NCBI GenBank assembly: GCA_021531615.1
Contig: JADYUE010000001.1
Span: 62,001 to 126,000, forward strand
Length of the DNA stretch: 64,000 bases
Reading direction: 5' to 3'
Source: Fusobacterium varium
GTDB lineage: Bacteria > Fusobacteriota > Fusobacteriia > Fusobacteriales > Fusobacteriaceae
Part shown: positions 1 to 8,997 of the stretch, one piece after another
Numbering within the stretch: position 1 is the first letter of the stretch
Layout: each line of letters begins with the position of its first letter
Translations under genes and position numbers: made by a program
Notes under the pieces: model-generated
The model's input: only the letters and a program-made list of their open reading frames with translations
Databases searched by the model: none
Told to the model about the DNA's origin: nothing

Positions 1-237
1 TCTGCTAAAGAAAAACCACTATTTTATGGTGCATTTACAGATGATGTAAATACAATCGGTGGATTTGCTAGTTGGGTGCAAGATTGGGAGTATAGAGAGT
101 GTCCAGAGTGTGGAAAGAAGATGAAGTATCTTGCTCAAATACATTGGGATACTATAATGGATAGTGCAGAGGGAACTTTATATATAGAGATATGTCCAGA
201 GTGTAAGATAATTACTATGTTTCATCAACAAACTTAA
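1..237 (+). CDS. DUF1963/YwqG-like protein, C-terminal part (5' end outside window)
   Basis: The reading frame is open from base 1 and stops with TAA at 235-237. The 78 visible residues hold GGFASWVQDWEYRECPECGK, then KMKYLAQ and a second CPEC, and end in MFHQQT. A GG-x-x-x-WVQD stretch followed by two CxxC pairs is typical of the C-terminal half of YwqG/DUF1963-like proteins carrying a zinc-ribbon-like pair, often found in polymorphic-toxin immunity arrays. It starts the same-strand run of immunity-type genes that continues to 10.5 kb. Function inferred; the N-terminus is missing. Confidence 0.6.
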   Translation, partial: SAKEKPLFYGAFTDDVNTIGGFASWVQDWEYRECPECGKKMKYLAQIHWDTIMDSAEGTLYIEICPECKIITMFHQQT

Positions 238-259
238 TTTTTAAGGAAACAGTGATAAT

Positions 260-442
260 ATGAAAAACTTTGATATAGTGGCTCTTGTGTGTAGAGCAAT
301 CGTCATTTATATGATAATCGGCTGTACAATTTTTATTTTAAAACAACTTAAATATAATCTAAAATTTACAGTGATTATCTTTATATCAGTAGTAATTGGT
401 TTAGGACTTATCTGCCTTTACAATTACTTTAAAAATTTTTAA
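260..442 (+). CDS. Small two-helix membrane protein, unknown
   Basis: A 60-residue protein with two hydrophobic stretches (about residues 6-27 and 36-55) separated by a short basic loop (KQLKYNLK). It starts 22 bases after the preceding gene, behind AAGGAAACAGTGATAATATG, and is followed 15 bases later by the creD-like gene, so it looks like part of the same transcript. I do not recognise a family; it could be an immunity-type membrane protein. Confidence 0.55.
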   Translation: MKNFDIVALVCRAIVIYMIIGCTIFILKQLKYNLKFTVIIFISVVIGLGLICLYNYFKNF

Positions 443-456
443 AGTGGAGGTGCAAT

Positions 457-1755
457 ATGATTAATTTAAAAAAGAACAATTCTCTTGTTAGAAAAATAGG
501 TTTTCTCTTTATTCTTGCTATTTTATTACAAATACCTATATTTTTTATTCATACAATAGTTGATGATAGAGGTTACTCATACAATAATATGGTAGAAGAG
601 ATTGGAAATGAGTGGGGAAGAAAACAAACTATTGCAGGAGTTTTTCTTACAATTCCCTTTGATGATAGTGAAACATATTATGATAATTCAGGAAAAGAGG
701 CAAAAAGAAAGATTACAAAAAATTTGGTAATTCTTCCTGATGATTTAAAAGTAAAGGTTTATTTAAAAGATGAAATTAGAGAAAGGGGAATTTATAAGAC
801 AACTGTATACAATGGAGATATTATTTTAGAGGGTAGTTTTCCAAGTATAAGAAATTCTGTCCCTGCCAATATTTTTCCATACAATATTGGTATTGGGCTT
901 GGGATAACTGATACAAAATCTATTATGAAAGTTGAGGAATTTATAGTTGAGGGGGAAAATATAGAGCTTGAATCAGGAACAGGAGTTACACAACAGGGGA
1001 TAAATACTGGAATTTCAGGGACTATAAGACAAAATCTAAATCAAAAAGAGAAGATAAATTTCTCTGTAAAATTAAGCTTAAGAGGTAATGAGGGAATAAA
1101 TATTCTTCCATTTGGAAAAAATAACCATTTTGAAGTAAGTTCATCTTGGAAAGCTCCAAAGTTTTATGGAATTTTACCAAGTGCAAAGGTAATTGATGAA
1201 AATGGATTTAAAGCAGAATGGGAAGTTTCTTCCTTTGTAAGAAATTATAAGCAAAGTTTTGTAGATGGGTTCTATGATATTACAGAGGGAAAAATCGGAG
1301 TAGATTTATATGAGGGGGTAACTCATTACAGGCAAGTTATGAGAGCTGTAAAATATAGTATGTTATTTATACTTTTGAGCCTTTTTGTAGTATATATTTT
1401 TGAGGTAACAAGCAAAAGATTTACCCACTATGTTCAATATGGAGTGGTGGGATTCTCACTTACAATGTTTTATTTAGTTTTACTTTCAATGTCAGAATAT
1501 TTTAGCTTTAACTTAGCTTATATCATAGCCACTTTGATGGTGGTAATTCCAAACTCATTGTATATAAAAGCTGTAACTAAAAACAGTAAATATGGAGTTG
1601 GAATGTTAGTATTTTTATCTGGAATCTATGCTGTATTGTATTCTATTTTGAAGATGGAGCAATATGCACTTATAACAGGAACACTTTTATTGATGTTAGT
1701 TCTTTATGTAATGATGTATATTACTAGAAATATTGAGGTTTTAAAGGAGGATTAA
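457..1755 (+). CDS. creD: CreD-family inner membrane protein
   Basis: 432 residues. The N-terminus has one membrane helix (about 12-32), then the family's signature EIGNEWGRKQTIAGVFLTIP, a large extracytoplasmic region, and a C-terminal block of hydrophobic helices (about 300-425). This is the layout of CreD/inner membrane protein YgiM-neighbour type cell-envelope proteins (COG4452), about the usual 430-450 residues. In enterobacteria CreD is linked to envelope stress and colicin tolerance; here no creABC genes are visible. RBS GGAGGTG precedes the ATG. Its position at the head of an immunity-gene run may reflect envelope protection, which is inference. Confidence 0.8.
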   Translation: MINLKKNNSLVRKIGFLFILAILLQIPIFFIHTIVDDRGYSYNNMVEEIGNEWGRKQTIAGVFLTIPFDDSETYYDNSGKEAKRKITKNLVILPDDLKVKVYLKDEIRERGIYKTTVYNGDIILEGSFPSIRNSVPANIFPYNIGIGLGITDTKSIMKVEEFIVEGENIELESGTGVTQQGINTGISGTIRQNLNQKEKINFSVKLSLRGNEGINILPFGKNNHFEVSSSWKAPKFYGILPSAKVIDENGFKAEWEVSSFVRNYKQSFVDGFYDITEGKIGVDLYEGVTHYRQVMRAVKYSMLFILLSLFVVYIFEVTSKRFTHYVQYGVVGFSLTMFYLVLLSMSEYFSFNLAYIIATLMVVIPNSLYIKAVTKNSKYGVGMLVFLSGIYAVLYSILKMEQYALITGTLLLMLVLYVMMYITRNIEVLKED

Positions 1756-1758
1756 AGT

Positions 1759-2646
1759 ATGGCAAAGAAAAAATTAAGTGAAGAAGAAGTAAAATTCAAC
1801 AATGAAATCAAAAAAATTGTTTTAGATATTTTAGAAAAAAATAAAAAGCCTATGATTGAGATTAGTTTATCAGATGAGAAACCAAATCTATTCCAAAGTA
1901 AATTTGGTGGAGTTCCATACTTACCTAAAGATAAAGAAGTGCCTAAAAATAAAGAAAATGAGCAACTTACTTTACTTGCTCAAATAAATATAGATGAGTT
2001 GCCAGAGAATAATATCTATCCTATTGAAGAGGGAATGTTACAATTTTGGATATTAAATGATGATGTACTTGGACTTGATTATGATACAAATTTAGGTGAT
2101 GGGTATAAAATTATTTACTACAAAGATATTGATAAAAGTGTAACAGAGGAAGAAATTTTAGAAAAATATAAACCTTACAAAGATGAAGATAGTTATTTTC
2201 CAGTAGAGGGAGAATTCTCTTTAAGCTTTAAATTGACAGATGGATATTTTTCAGATAGTAATGATGATTTTAGAGAGATAGTAGATAGAGAGATGAAAAA
2301 ATTTTATGATGAAAATAAAGAGAAATATAGTAATATATTAAAAATATATGATAAGGAAAATCAATTAAATTACTGGGAGATATGGGATATTTTAGAAGAA
2401 GATAAGGAAATTGGAGAAAAATTATTTGGAGCAGGACATAAGATAGGTGGATTCCCTGATTTTACTCAATCTGATATTAGAGAAGTCGGAGATTATGAGA
2501 TACTACTACTTCAAATAGATAGTGATAGAACAGAGAAAAATGAGATTATGTGGGGAGATTGTGGAATTGCTAATTTCTTTATAAGGGAAAAAGATTTAAA
2601 AGAGCTTAATTTTGATAAAGCAATATATAATTGGGATTGTTGTTAA
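1759..2646 (+). CDS. YwqG/DUF1963 family protein
   Basis: 295 residues, very acidic. Family hallmarks: FGGVPYLP near residue 49, LLAQINIDELP near 71, GHKIGGFPDFTQ near 226, and the C-terminal LLLQIDSD ... MWGDCGIANFFIREKDL block. Length is normal for DUF1963. These proteins are a recurrent immunity-like component of polymorphic toxin loci and are related to the SUKH-type immunity world by context only; no biochemical activity is established. Only 3 bases separate it from creD, and AAAGGAGG precedes the ATG, so both are probably co-transcribed. Confidence 0.8.
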   Translation: MAKKKLSEEEVKFNNEIKKIVLDILEKNKKPMIEISLSDEKPNLFQSKFGGVPYLPKDKEVPKNKENEQLTLLAQINIDELPENNIYPIEEGMLQFWILNDDVLGLDYDTNLGDGYKIIYYKDIDKSVTEEEILEKYKPYKDEDSYFPVEGEFSLSFKLTDGYFSDSNDDFREIVDREMKKFYDENKEKYSNILKIYDKENQLNYWEIWDILEEDKEIGEKLFGAGHKIGGFPDFTQSDIREVGDYEILLLQIDSDRTEKNEIMWGDCGIANFFIREKDLKELNFDKAIYNWDCC

Positions 2647-2657
2647 GGAGGTATATT

Positions 2658-3239
2658 ATGTTAAAAATTGAAGATATTTTAAGAGAAGATTTTGATTGGG
2701 AAAATATAGAAATTGATGAAGATGAGTTTGATGAATTAGAAACAGCTTTAATTATAGATTACTTAAAGAAAAACTCTCCAAAAGAGAGACAACTTTTAGC
2801 AATAGATTGGAATTTTGATAATTCTAAAGAAGTTATTAAATGGATAGCAGAACAACCAGATACTGACAAGGGAACAGCTTTATTTTTATATTGGTATATG
2901 AATCCTCAATTCTTTAAAAAATATAAAGATAGAGAAGAATGTGAAGAGGAGAGTGATTGGGTTTTAGAAGATTATGATATTGTGGAAACTCTTGAGAAAA
3001 ATTATATTTCAGGATTTTATAAAAATCAAAAATATGCTTTTAATCCTAAAAATGATGTATATTCTGGCTATGATTGGATAAAGGAAGTTGATGAAGATGA
3101 GATGAAAGCTGAGATACCAAAAAAGATGTATATAGCTTTAGAAGGAGAAGTTTTAGAAAGTCCAGGTTGGGGAGAAGGAATACCTGATGAAATTATTCCT
3201 ATTTTTGATAAACTTTGCGAAGCATTAGATGAAGAGTAG
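2658..3239 (+). CDS. DUF4274-domain protein
   Basis: I choose the ATG at 2658 because AAGGAGG lies 7 bases upstream; the longer frame from 2631 overlaps the previous gene. The 193-residue acidic protein contains NSPKERQLLAIDWNFDN followed by a helical segment with TDKGTALFLYWYMNPQFF, the hallmark of DUF4274, a short domain found beside immunity proteins. Starts 11 bases after the upstream stop, in operon spacing. Function unknown; a role in toxin immunity is inferred from neighbours. Confidence 0.7.
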   Translation: MLKIEDILREDFDWENIEIDEDEFDELETALIIDYLKKNSPKERQLLAIDWNFDNSKEVIKWIAEQPDTDKGTALFLYWYMNPQFFKKYKDREECEEESDWVLEDYDIVETLEKNYISGFYKNQKYAFNPKNDVYSGYDWIKEVDEDEMKAEIPKKMYIALEGEVLESPGWGEGIPDEIIPIFDKLCEALDEE

Positions 3240-3249
3240 GAGGTAAATT

Positions 3250-3579
3250 ATGAAAAAATTAAATTCTGATTTTGTTTATTTGAAAGATATGTATAATGAT
3301 GATTATTATCCAAGATTTTTAGTAGATAAAGTAAAAGATTGTATAGTGGAAGTAGTTGAGTTTTTAGAAAAGGAAGAATATGAGGATTTAGAAGAAGTCC
3401 AAGAAAAACTTGATGAGATGACAGAAAAAATTAATGATTTGCAAGATGAGTTTGATGAAAATGATAGTGAGATTGAAACAGTGGCAAGAGATAGTATTGG
3501 GGTAACTGTTGAAGATATACTTGATTATTTTGGAATAGATATTGATATAGAGGAAGCAATAAGGGAAAGAGATTGGTAA
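3250..3579 (+). CDS. DUF5713-like small acidic protein
   Basis: 109 residues, strongly acidic and mostly helical. The opening FVYLKDMYNDDYYPRFLVDK followed by a long amphipathic helix matches what I recall of DUF5713, another small family from immunity-type gene clusters. GTAGGAGGTAAATTATG gives a clear start, 10 bases downstream of the DUF4274 gene. No catalytic residues are evident. Confidence 0.6.
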   Translation: MKKLNSDFVYLKDMYNDDYYPRFLVDKVKDCIVEVVEFLEKEEYEDLEEVQEKLDEMTEKINDLQDEFDENDSEIETVARDSIGVTVEDILDYFGIDIDIEEAIRERDW

Positions 3580-3607
3580 AATTAAATAAAACTTAAAAAG
3601 AGGTGAT

Positions 3608-3670
3608 GCTTATGACATAAATTGTTTTTTGAAAATTCAAGAAATGGTTTTGTCATAAGCAGTTTTTATA
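3608..3670 (+). terminator. Intergenic long-stem hairpin, possible terminator
   Basis: TGCTTATGACA at 3607-3617 pairs with TGTCATAAGCA at 3652-3662 (11 bp, loop about 34 nt), followed by GTTTTTAT. It would act on the + strand after the DUF5713 gene. The left arm itself contains an RBS-like AGAGGTG and the minimal ORF ATG-ACA-TAA. Confidence 0.45.
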
Positions 3671-3689
3671 TTTTATAAAAGGTGGTTAT

Positions 3690-5750
3690 ATGGAAAGATA
3701 TAATTTATCAGCAGAGCATCTAGTTAAACTATTATATAGAAAAAAGATTAATAGGGTAACTACCACAAACTCAGAAAACTTTTTTAATAGCCCTATTTTT
3801 GCAGAAGTCTTTGGAAATAATTCTTCAAATAATAATTATAAAATAAGTTGGGAAGAGATAAACAGAACAGAAATCAGATTAAAAACCAATCTTCCTAAAG
3901 TTTTAAGAAGATATTATCATGAGTGTGGAGATTTTGATATAAATAGATGTTTAAGTAGTATTTTAAATTTAGATGAGATTGGATTTTCTCATGATTGGGA
4001 AAGAGAAGCTTTAGAGGATGATGAAACTCCTAAAGATGAGATAGAAAAAACATTAAAAGAGATAGATAATTTTTTAATATTTTGGACAGAAAATCAAGGT
4101 GTATGGAATGCAGGAATAAAAAAAGAGGATCTATCTTTGGAAAATCCCCCTGTATATATGACAACTAATGATGATTTATATTCTTGGGAAAAAGTAACAG
4201 ATGATATTGATACTTTTATAATAGTACAAATCTTAGATAATTTGGAAAGCAGTGGATTTTATTTTTTAACTTTTGATAGTGAAGAGATAGATTATCTTTT
4301 ACTAGATAAAAAAATCTCAAAAGATGAACTGTTAAAAAATCCATTTAAGATAAAAGAGAGAAATTTAAAGTTTCCCATTTATTTAAACTATGATTATAAA
4401 GGAGATAAAATCTATATTTTCCAAATGAAAGATGATAAGTTTGAGAAATGCTTTTTAATAAAGCCAAGTGTAAAAAAAGATGAAACTTCTTATGCTGATA
4501 AAATTTTATTAAAAATAGCTGAGATTTTATCTTTTAATGATAGAGAGGTAGTAAAAAAACTAGAAATTATTCTTGAAGACTTTTGCAATTATCTAAGAAA
4601 TAATATAAATTTCAGATATAATGATAATGAGATAAATGCCCTTTCTAATAGAGAAAAGATTGAATTAAAAGTTGTAGCTATGGTTTGGCTTTTGAGTGAA
4701 AGTGGATATATTTGCTATCTTGATTGGAAATGTGAACTAGAAGATTTTCAAATGATTTTTAATGTGATGAAAAAAGTTGGTATAGATGAAAATATCTGTA
4801 ATATTGAAGATTTAATCCTTGATGAAGATGATGATATAGAGGTTTGGAGTGAAGAGTTTAATAAAGTATTCAGTAAAAAAGATATTTTCATTGGTAATAT
4901 AGATACTAACTCTGATAGCTACTCTATTTTTCCTGTAAATAAAGAGAATTTTAAAAAATTAAGAGAATTAGGAAATAGAATTAATATGAAGATAGATTTT
5001 TTAAATTATTCAGAGGAGGAAAAAACTATGTGGCAGGAGATGTATGAGAGAAATAAAGAGAAATTTAGATGTAAAGTAGATTTAGAAAGTTATTTTATTG
5101 AAAAGAAGATAGGAAAAATGGAAGTTGATACTTTAGATATTGAAGAAGTTAATCTGCCTACTGGGGAAATTTTAGCTTGTGATCCATTAGTAGAACTTGG
5201 AGAGGTAAGAACATATCTTCAAAAAACTCCTCTTGGAAAATTTCCTGTAAAAATAGCTGTGGTATTAAGTGAAGATTATGGAGATAGATATGCTTGTGTA
5301 AAAGTTGAATTTAGTAAAAATAAACCAATAGTTTATGAATTAGCTGTCACAAGAACTGAAGAAGGAATGGACGAGGCTAAGGAAGATGAATATTATGGTT
5401 TTGGTGTAGATGCAGGAATGGGTTGTGTAGCAGATAAAAAAGCTCAAGAGGAATATTCAAAATATTGGAAAAAACTTGAAGAGGAAGGGGCAGACAATCC
5501 TTATGATGATATTTTTGAAGAACTGTTAGAAGAAAGTTTTAAAAAATTCCCTAAATATCAAAGAGATGGTGGAGATTGGGCTAATTTTATAATTCCTGAC
5601 AGTGATTTAAATATCCCTGTTTTTGCTTCAGGTTGGGGAGATGGGGTATATCCTTGTTATTTTGGATATGATGAAAAAGGAGAACTTTGTGGATTCTATA
5701 TTCACTTTATAGATATTGAAAGAGAGTATTCTGACGAAGAGGAGGAATAA
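3690..5750 (+). CDS. SUKH (SMI1/KNR4)-like and DUF4241 fusion protein
   Basis: 686 residues. Residues about 45-195 look SUKH-like (SWEEINRTEIRLKTNLP, later a short WTENQGVWNAGI strand); the middle (about 200-470) is unassigned; the C-terminal about 490-680 carries DUF4241 traits: GEILACDPL near 500, a YGFGVDAGMGCVAD turn, and FASGWGDGVYPCYFGYDEKG near 650. SUKH proteins are general immunity proteins against nuclease toxins; DUF4241 is common in the same loci. Fusion of two immunity-type modules in one chain is unusual. RBS AAAGGTGG; preceded by a hairpin, so it may have its own regulation. Confidence 0.7.
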   Translation: MERYNLSAEHLVKLLYRKKINRVTTTNSENFFNSPIFAEVFGNNSSNNNYKISWEEINRTEIRLKTNLPKVLRRYYHECGDFDINRCLSSILNLDEIGFSHDWEREALEDDETPKDEIEKTLKEIDNFLIFWTENQGVWNAGIKKEDLSLENPPVYMTTNDDLYSWEKVTDDIDTFIIVQILDNLESSGFYFLTFDSEEIDYLLLDKKISKDELLKNPFKIKERNLKFPIYLNYDYKGDKIYIFQMKDDKFEKCFLIKPSVKKDETSYADKILLKIAEILSFNDREVVKKLEIILEDFCNYLRNNINFRYNDNEINALSNREKIELKVVAMVWLLSESGYICYLDWKCELEDFQMIFNVMKKVGIDENICNIEDLILDEDDDIEVWSEEFNKVFSKKDIFIGNIDTNSDSYSIFPVNKENFKKLRELGNRINMKIDFLNYSEEEKTMWQEMYERNKEKFRCKVDLESYFIEKKIGKMEVDTLDIEEVNLPTGEILACDPLVELGEVRTYLQKTPLGKFPVKIAVVLSEDYGDRYACVKVEFSKNKPIVYELAVTRTEEGMDEAKEDEYYGFGVDAGMGCVADKKAQEEYSKYWKKLEEEGADNPYDDIFEELLEESFKKFPKYQRDGGDWANFIIPDSDLNIPVFASGWGDGVYPCYFGYDEKGELCGFYIHFIDIEREYSDEEEE

Positions 5751-5752
5751 TT

Positions 5753-6307
5753 ATGTTAGATAAATTATGTGAAAGAAAAGCTGGTTATCTAAGTTTTTGG
5801 GTAGGAAATTTTGAAAATATAGAAGATTTTTATAAATATATTCAATCATTTTACTGTATCTTTGAGGAAGATGAAGAGGAAGAAGAGTACAATCCTGAAT
5901 ATAATTTTTTAGAAAAAGATTTTAACAAAGAGTTAGAAAAAATATTTTCAGTGAATAAAAATTGGAGAAAAGATTTTGAAGAGATGTTTGAAGAATATTT
6001 TAATAGATTTGAATATGATTTTGGAGTAACATTTGATGAAGATTTTCAAATATGTGGAAATAGTGAAGAGCCAACTGATGAACTAGAAGTCTTATTTAAA
6101 GAATGGAAAGATTTAATAGAGCCTGTGAAGAAATTTTTAGGAAAAGACAGATTTGATAAAAAGTATAATTGTTTCTTTGGAATACCCTCTTGTAAATATG
6201 GAGGAGCTGTGAAAAAAATCTCTAATGAATGGGGAGAACTTGAGTTTTTAGGAAATGTAGAGGAAGATTTTTATTCAAATGATATAGCTGAAGAATATAA
6301 TTCTTAA
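5753..6307 (+). CDS. Imm22-like immunity protein
   Basis: 184 residues, very acidic (stretches of E and D). The opening KAGYLSFWVGNFENIEDFYK resembles the N-terminus of immunity protein 22 family members, which start with a conserved (V/L)S-x-W-(I/L/V)-G strand. It begins 3 bases after the SUKH-DUF4241 stop with GAGGAGGAATAATTATG, so translation is probably coupled. The cognate toxin is not visible in the window. Confidence 0.6.
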   Translation: MLDKLCERKAGYLSFWVGNFENIEDFYKYIQSFYCIFEEDEEEEEYNPEYNFLEKDFNKELEKIFSVNKNWRKDFEEMFEEYFNRFEYDFGVTFDEDFQICGNSEEPTDELEVLFKEWKDLIEPVKKFLGKDRFDKKYNCFFGIPSCKYGGAVKKISNEWGELEFLGNVEEDFYSNDIAEEYNS

Positions 6308-6325
6308 TAAAAGGAGAGATAATTT

Positions 6326-6691
6326 ATGAAAGAAAGAGTAAAAAATATTATTAAAAATTGGATTTTAAGAATAGATGAAGAGGAGACTCTTCCAAAAGAG
6401 ATAATAGCTTTAAATTTTGGACTTTTTGAACCCTATGGAATAGAACTTACTGGCTCAGAGCTTTATAATTTTTATGATGACGACTGGGCTTGTGATGAAG
6501 ATTTTGAACCTGCTGAAAGAACTTGTCCAGACTTAAATATTCCTGAAGAGATGGATTGGAAAGATGTTTTAGAAATGATTAGTGAAATTTTAGAAGAACT
6601 AGTTTCAGAATTAGATGATTTGGAGATATTGCAAGTGCCACATATTACAACAGGTTTTTGTGACAGTGATCTTGTAATTGTAAAGGGATAA
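6326..6691 (+). CDS. Small acidic protein, unknown, immunity-array member
   Basis: 121 residues, acidic. The N-terminal helix KERVKNIIKNWILRIDEEE is followed by IIALNFGLFEPYGIELTGSE and a C-terminal strand ending HITTGFCDSDLVIVKG. I do not recognise a named family, but the size, charge, clean RBS (AAGGAGAG) and 18-base spacing place it with the immunity-type genes on both sides. Confidence 0.6.
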   Translation: MKERVKNIIKNWILRIDEEETLPKEIIALNFGLFEPYGIELTGSELYNFYDDDWACDEDFEPAERTCPDLNIPEEMDWKDVLEMISEILEELVSELDDLEILQVPHITTGFCDSDLVIVKG

Positions 6692-6704
6692 AGGAAGTGA
6701 TAAT

Positions 6705-7469
6705 ATGGCAATAATGAGGGATTTAGCAAAGGATTTTGTAGAATTTTTCGATTGTGAATATGAATACTTTCCTAATAATACATATGAAGAAATTATGGAA
6801 AAATTTGAAAAATATAGCAAAGAGGGAAAAGAGAAAGGATATTTTCCTGTGATTGTAACTGTTGATGAAACTCTTTTAGAAAGTTTATCTTTCAATATAT
6901 CAGATAATGAAGAGTTTAATATAGAAGATGTAAGAGATTATAGAAAGAGATATATTTCATCTATTTTTTCAGAGGGTGGAAAAAATATTTTAAGAGATTT
7001 AATAGATAGAAGAAAAGCTGAGGCAGAAGATGACGAAATCTCTTTTAGTGAAGATATAATTGGAGAGTTTGAAGAAAGTGAAGAAGAAAAGCTTAATTCT
7101 CCAATAGGATTTTTAAATTATAGAACAGATAAGCCTGAAGAACTGTTTATAGTAAAAGTTCCTGTAAAAAATCCTTGGGAGATATTTGCTTGGTTTCCTA
7201 TGGGAAATTGGAATGAGTGTCCTAGCACATCAGAGCATATGGCAATATCAAGATATTGGTTTAAGAAATTTGGAGCTGTACCTATTACAATAACTCACGA
7301 TGTATTGGAATATAAAGTTGAAAAAATTATTACTGATAAAGAAACAGCTATGAAAGTAGCAATAGAGATGTATGGATATTGCCCTGATGTAGACCAAAGT
7401 TATGAAACTCTTGGACAACTAGCAGGAAGTTTAGTTAATTCTAGTGTATGGTATTTTTGGTGGGATTAG
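6705..7469 (+). CDS. DUF4253-domain protein
   Basis: 254 residues. The C-terminal half is a textbook DUF4253 module: WEIFAWFPMGNWNECPST, then HMAISRYWFKKFGAVPITI, HDVLEYKVEK and a final SSVWYFWWD. The N-terminal half (about 1-120) is variable and acidic. DUF4253 proteins recur in polymorphic-toxin immunity arrays of Firmicutes, Actinobacteria and Bacteroidota. Starts 14 bases after the preceding gene with AAGGAAGTGATAATATG. Confidence 0.75.
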   Translation: MAIMRDLAKDFVEFFDCEYEYFPNNTYEEIMEKFEKYSKEGKEKGYFPVIVTVDETLLESLSFNISDNEEFNIEDVRDYRKRYISSIFSEGGKNILRDLIDRRKAEAEDDEISFSEDIIGEFEESEEEKLNSPIGFLNYRTDKPEELFIVKVPVKNPWEIFAWFPMGNWNECPSTSEHMAISRYWFKKFGAVPITITHDVLEYKVEKIITDKETAMKVAIEMYGYCPDVDQSYETLGQLAGSLVNSSVWYFWWD

Positions 7470-7701
7470 AAGGGAGTTTTATTACGGCTCTGCTCCTATA
7501 AAATATGGCAATGATGAAGTTAAAAAATCTATAAAAGAAAATGCAAAAGATTGGATTTTACTTATGCAAATGAGTGAATTAGAAATTGGAGATTATGGAT
7601 TGTATTTTGGAGACAGTGGAAAAATATATTTTAATATCAGAAAAGAAGATTTAAAAAATAAAAACTTTGATAATGTTTGGTTAATTCTTCAATGCTATTA
7701 A
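7470..7701 (+). pseudogene. Remnant of a YwqG/DUF1963 gene (C-terminal piece)
   Basis: Immediately after the DUF4253 stop the next frame encodes YGSAPIKYGN and DWILLMQMSELEIGDYGLYF, then GDSGKIYFNIRKEDLKNKNF and VWLILQCY. This is the last 70 or so residues of a DUF1963 protein; compare the intact gene at 1759-2646. No RBS or N-terminal half is present; an open frame exists from a GTG at 7444 inside the DUF4253 gene, but nothing supports that start. Probably a deletion scar from recombination inside the array. Confidence 0.65.
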
Positions 7702-7717
7702 ACGAGGGAGGGAAGTT

Positions 7718-8455
7718 ATGAAAAGAGCTTTTGAATTTATTGATGAAAAATCTCATAAATTTTGGTGGATAGAAAGTTTGGAAGAAAAATTTGTAGTAAA
7801 TTATGGAAAAATAGATAGCATTGGAAAATACGAGATTAAAGAGTGGGATAGTATAGAGGAGTGTGAGAAACAAGTTGAAAAACTTATTAAGTCTAAAATA
7901 AAAAAAGGGTATAAAGAGATAAATAATTTTGATTTTGAAAATCGTTATTACTTTGATGATATAGAATATGATATAGATTTTCTTACTTCACACCCTAATT
8001 TTAGAAAGCATTTTACTGATGAACAACTTTATTGTAATTGTGGAGACGAAGAAACTCCTTTTGGAAGTGATACAGGAAATGATGTTCTTCATATAATAGA
8101 GGAGAAAATAAGAAAAAATAAAAATTTTAGTTTTTCAGACTTCCCTAAATATTTAATAGAAAAAGAATGGGGAATGGAATATTTTGAACCTGTACCTATA
8201 ATTGATGAAAAAACATTTGCAGAGGAATTGAAAATAAAAGATAAAGGTCTAAGCAGAGAAGCTATAATTAATCAAAGTGATGAAGTAGTAATAGCCACAG
8301 CCTTTGCACAGATAAAAATAACTGGAAAAATCAATGAAGATTTAAAAGAAAAAGCATTGTTATCTTTAAAAAGAATGAAGCTAATAGCTAAAATTTGTGG
8401 TTATGGAGAATCTGAAATTAATAAACAACTATATAATGATTTAGAAAAATTTTGA
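7718..8455 (+). CDS. WGR-domain protein
   Basis: 245 residues. Residues 1-65 form a WGR domain (RAFEFIDEKSHKFWWIESLE, VNYGKIDSIGKYEIKEW, and an EKQVEKLIKSKIKKGYKE helix). WGR domains occur in PARPs and in many stand-alone bacterial proteins of unknown role. The remainder (about 70-245) has a CNCGDEETPFGSDTGND loop and a helical end that I cannot assign. Preceded by GAGGGAGGGAAGTTATG; overlaps the next frame by a few bases. Confidence 0.7.
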   Translation: MKRAFEFIDEKSHKFWWIESLEEKFVVNYGKIDSIGKYEIKEWDSIEECEKQVEKLIKSKIKKGYKEINNFDFENRYYFDDIEYDIDFLTSHPNFRKHFTDEQLYCNCGDEETPFGSDTGNDVLHIIEEKIRKNKNFSFSDFPKYLIEKEWGMEYFEPVPIIDEKTFAEELKIKDKGLSREAIINQSDEVVIATAFAQIKITGKINEDLKEKALLSLKRMKLIAKICGYGESEINKQLYNDLEKF

Positions 8456-8463
8456 GGTGGATT

Positions 8464-8988
8464 ATGGAATATATGAGAGAGTTTTTAAAAAATGAAGATA
8501 GAAAAAGTTTTGATAATTTTTGGGAAAATAGCCAAAAACTTGTTTGGATAGATTGGAGAGAATATGATGAAGATATAATAAATTATATAGAGGGAGTAAT
8601 CCAATCTGGAAAACTTTCAGGAAAAAATAAAGATGCTGACAATGAAATGGGATTTGATATATTTATAGAATGGAAAGGAAATGAATATAAAATATCTTAT
8701 CCTGATAAAGAGGGTTCTGATAGAGATACAACTATTAAAACTTTAAATAAAATTATCCAACCTGAATATGAGATAAGATTATTTATGGAAAGTTTAGGAA
8801 ATGATACTCTGGCTTTTGTCCCTCTGCTAAAAAGTGAGTGGGAAGAATTAGAAAAAAAGTTTGGAGATGAAAAAGTAAATTATTATTTTTCTAAGATAGA
8901 TGATGAAAGCAAGATGTTTGATTTAGATATGGACGAACTTTTTAAAATTTTGGATAAAAGAAAAGAGATAAAAAATTTCTTTGATTAG
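8464..8988 (+). CDS. Acidic protein, unknown, immunity-array member
   Basis: 174 residues from the ATG at 8464, chosen because TGAGGTGG sits 5-11 bases upstream (the frame is open from 8452). Visible features: a Trp-rich N-terminal part (NFWENSQKLVWIDWREYDED), a beta-rich middle (FDIFIEWKGNEYKISYPDKE) and FVPLLKSEWEELEKKFG. I recognise no named family. Operon position between WGR and DUF2262 genes suggests an immunity-type role. Confidence 0.55.
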   Translation: MEYMREFLKNEDRKSFDNFWENSQKLVWIDWREYDEDIINYIEGVIQSGKLSGKNKDADNEMGFDIFIEWKGNEYKISYPDKEGSDRDTTIKTLNKIIQPEYEIRLFMESLGNDTLAFVPLLKSEWEELEKKFGDEKVNYYFSKIDDESKMFDLDMDELFKILDKRKEIKNFFD

Positions 8989-8997
8989 AGGTGGAAT

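Noticed and set aside
6472-6895. Two - strand frames in the immunity array
   Set aside because: Antisense to well-supported + strand genes with good RBS; shadows.
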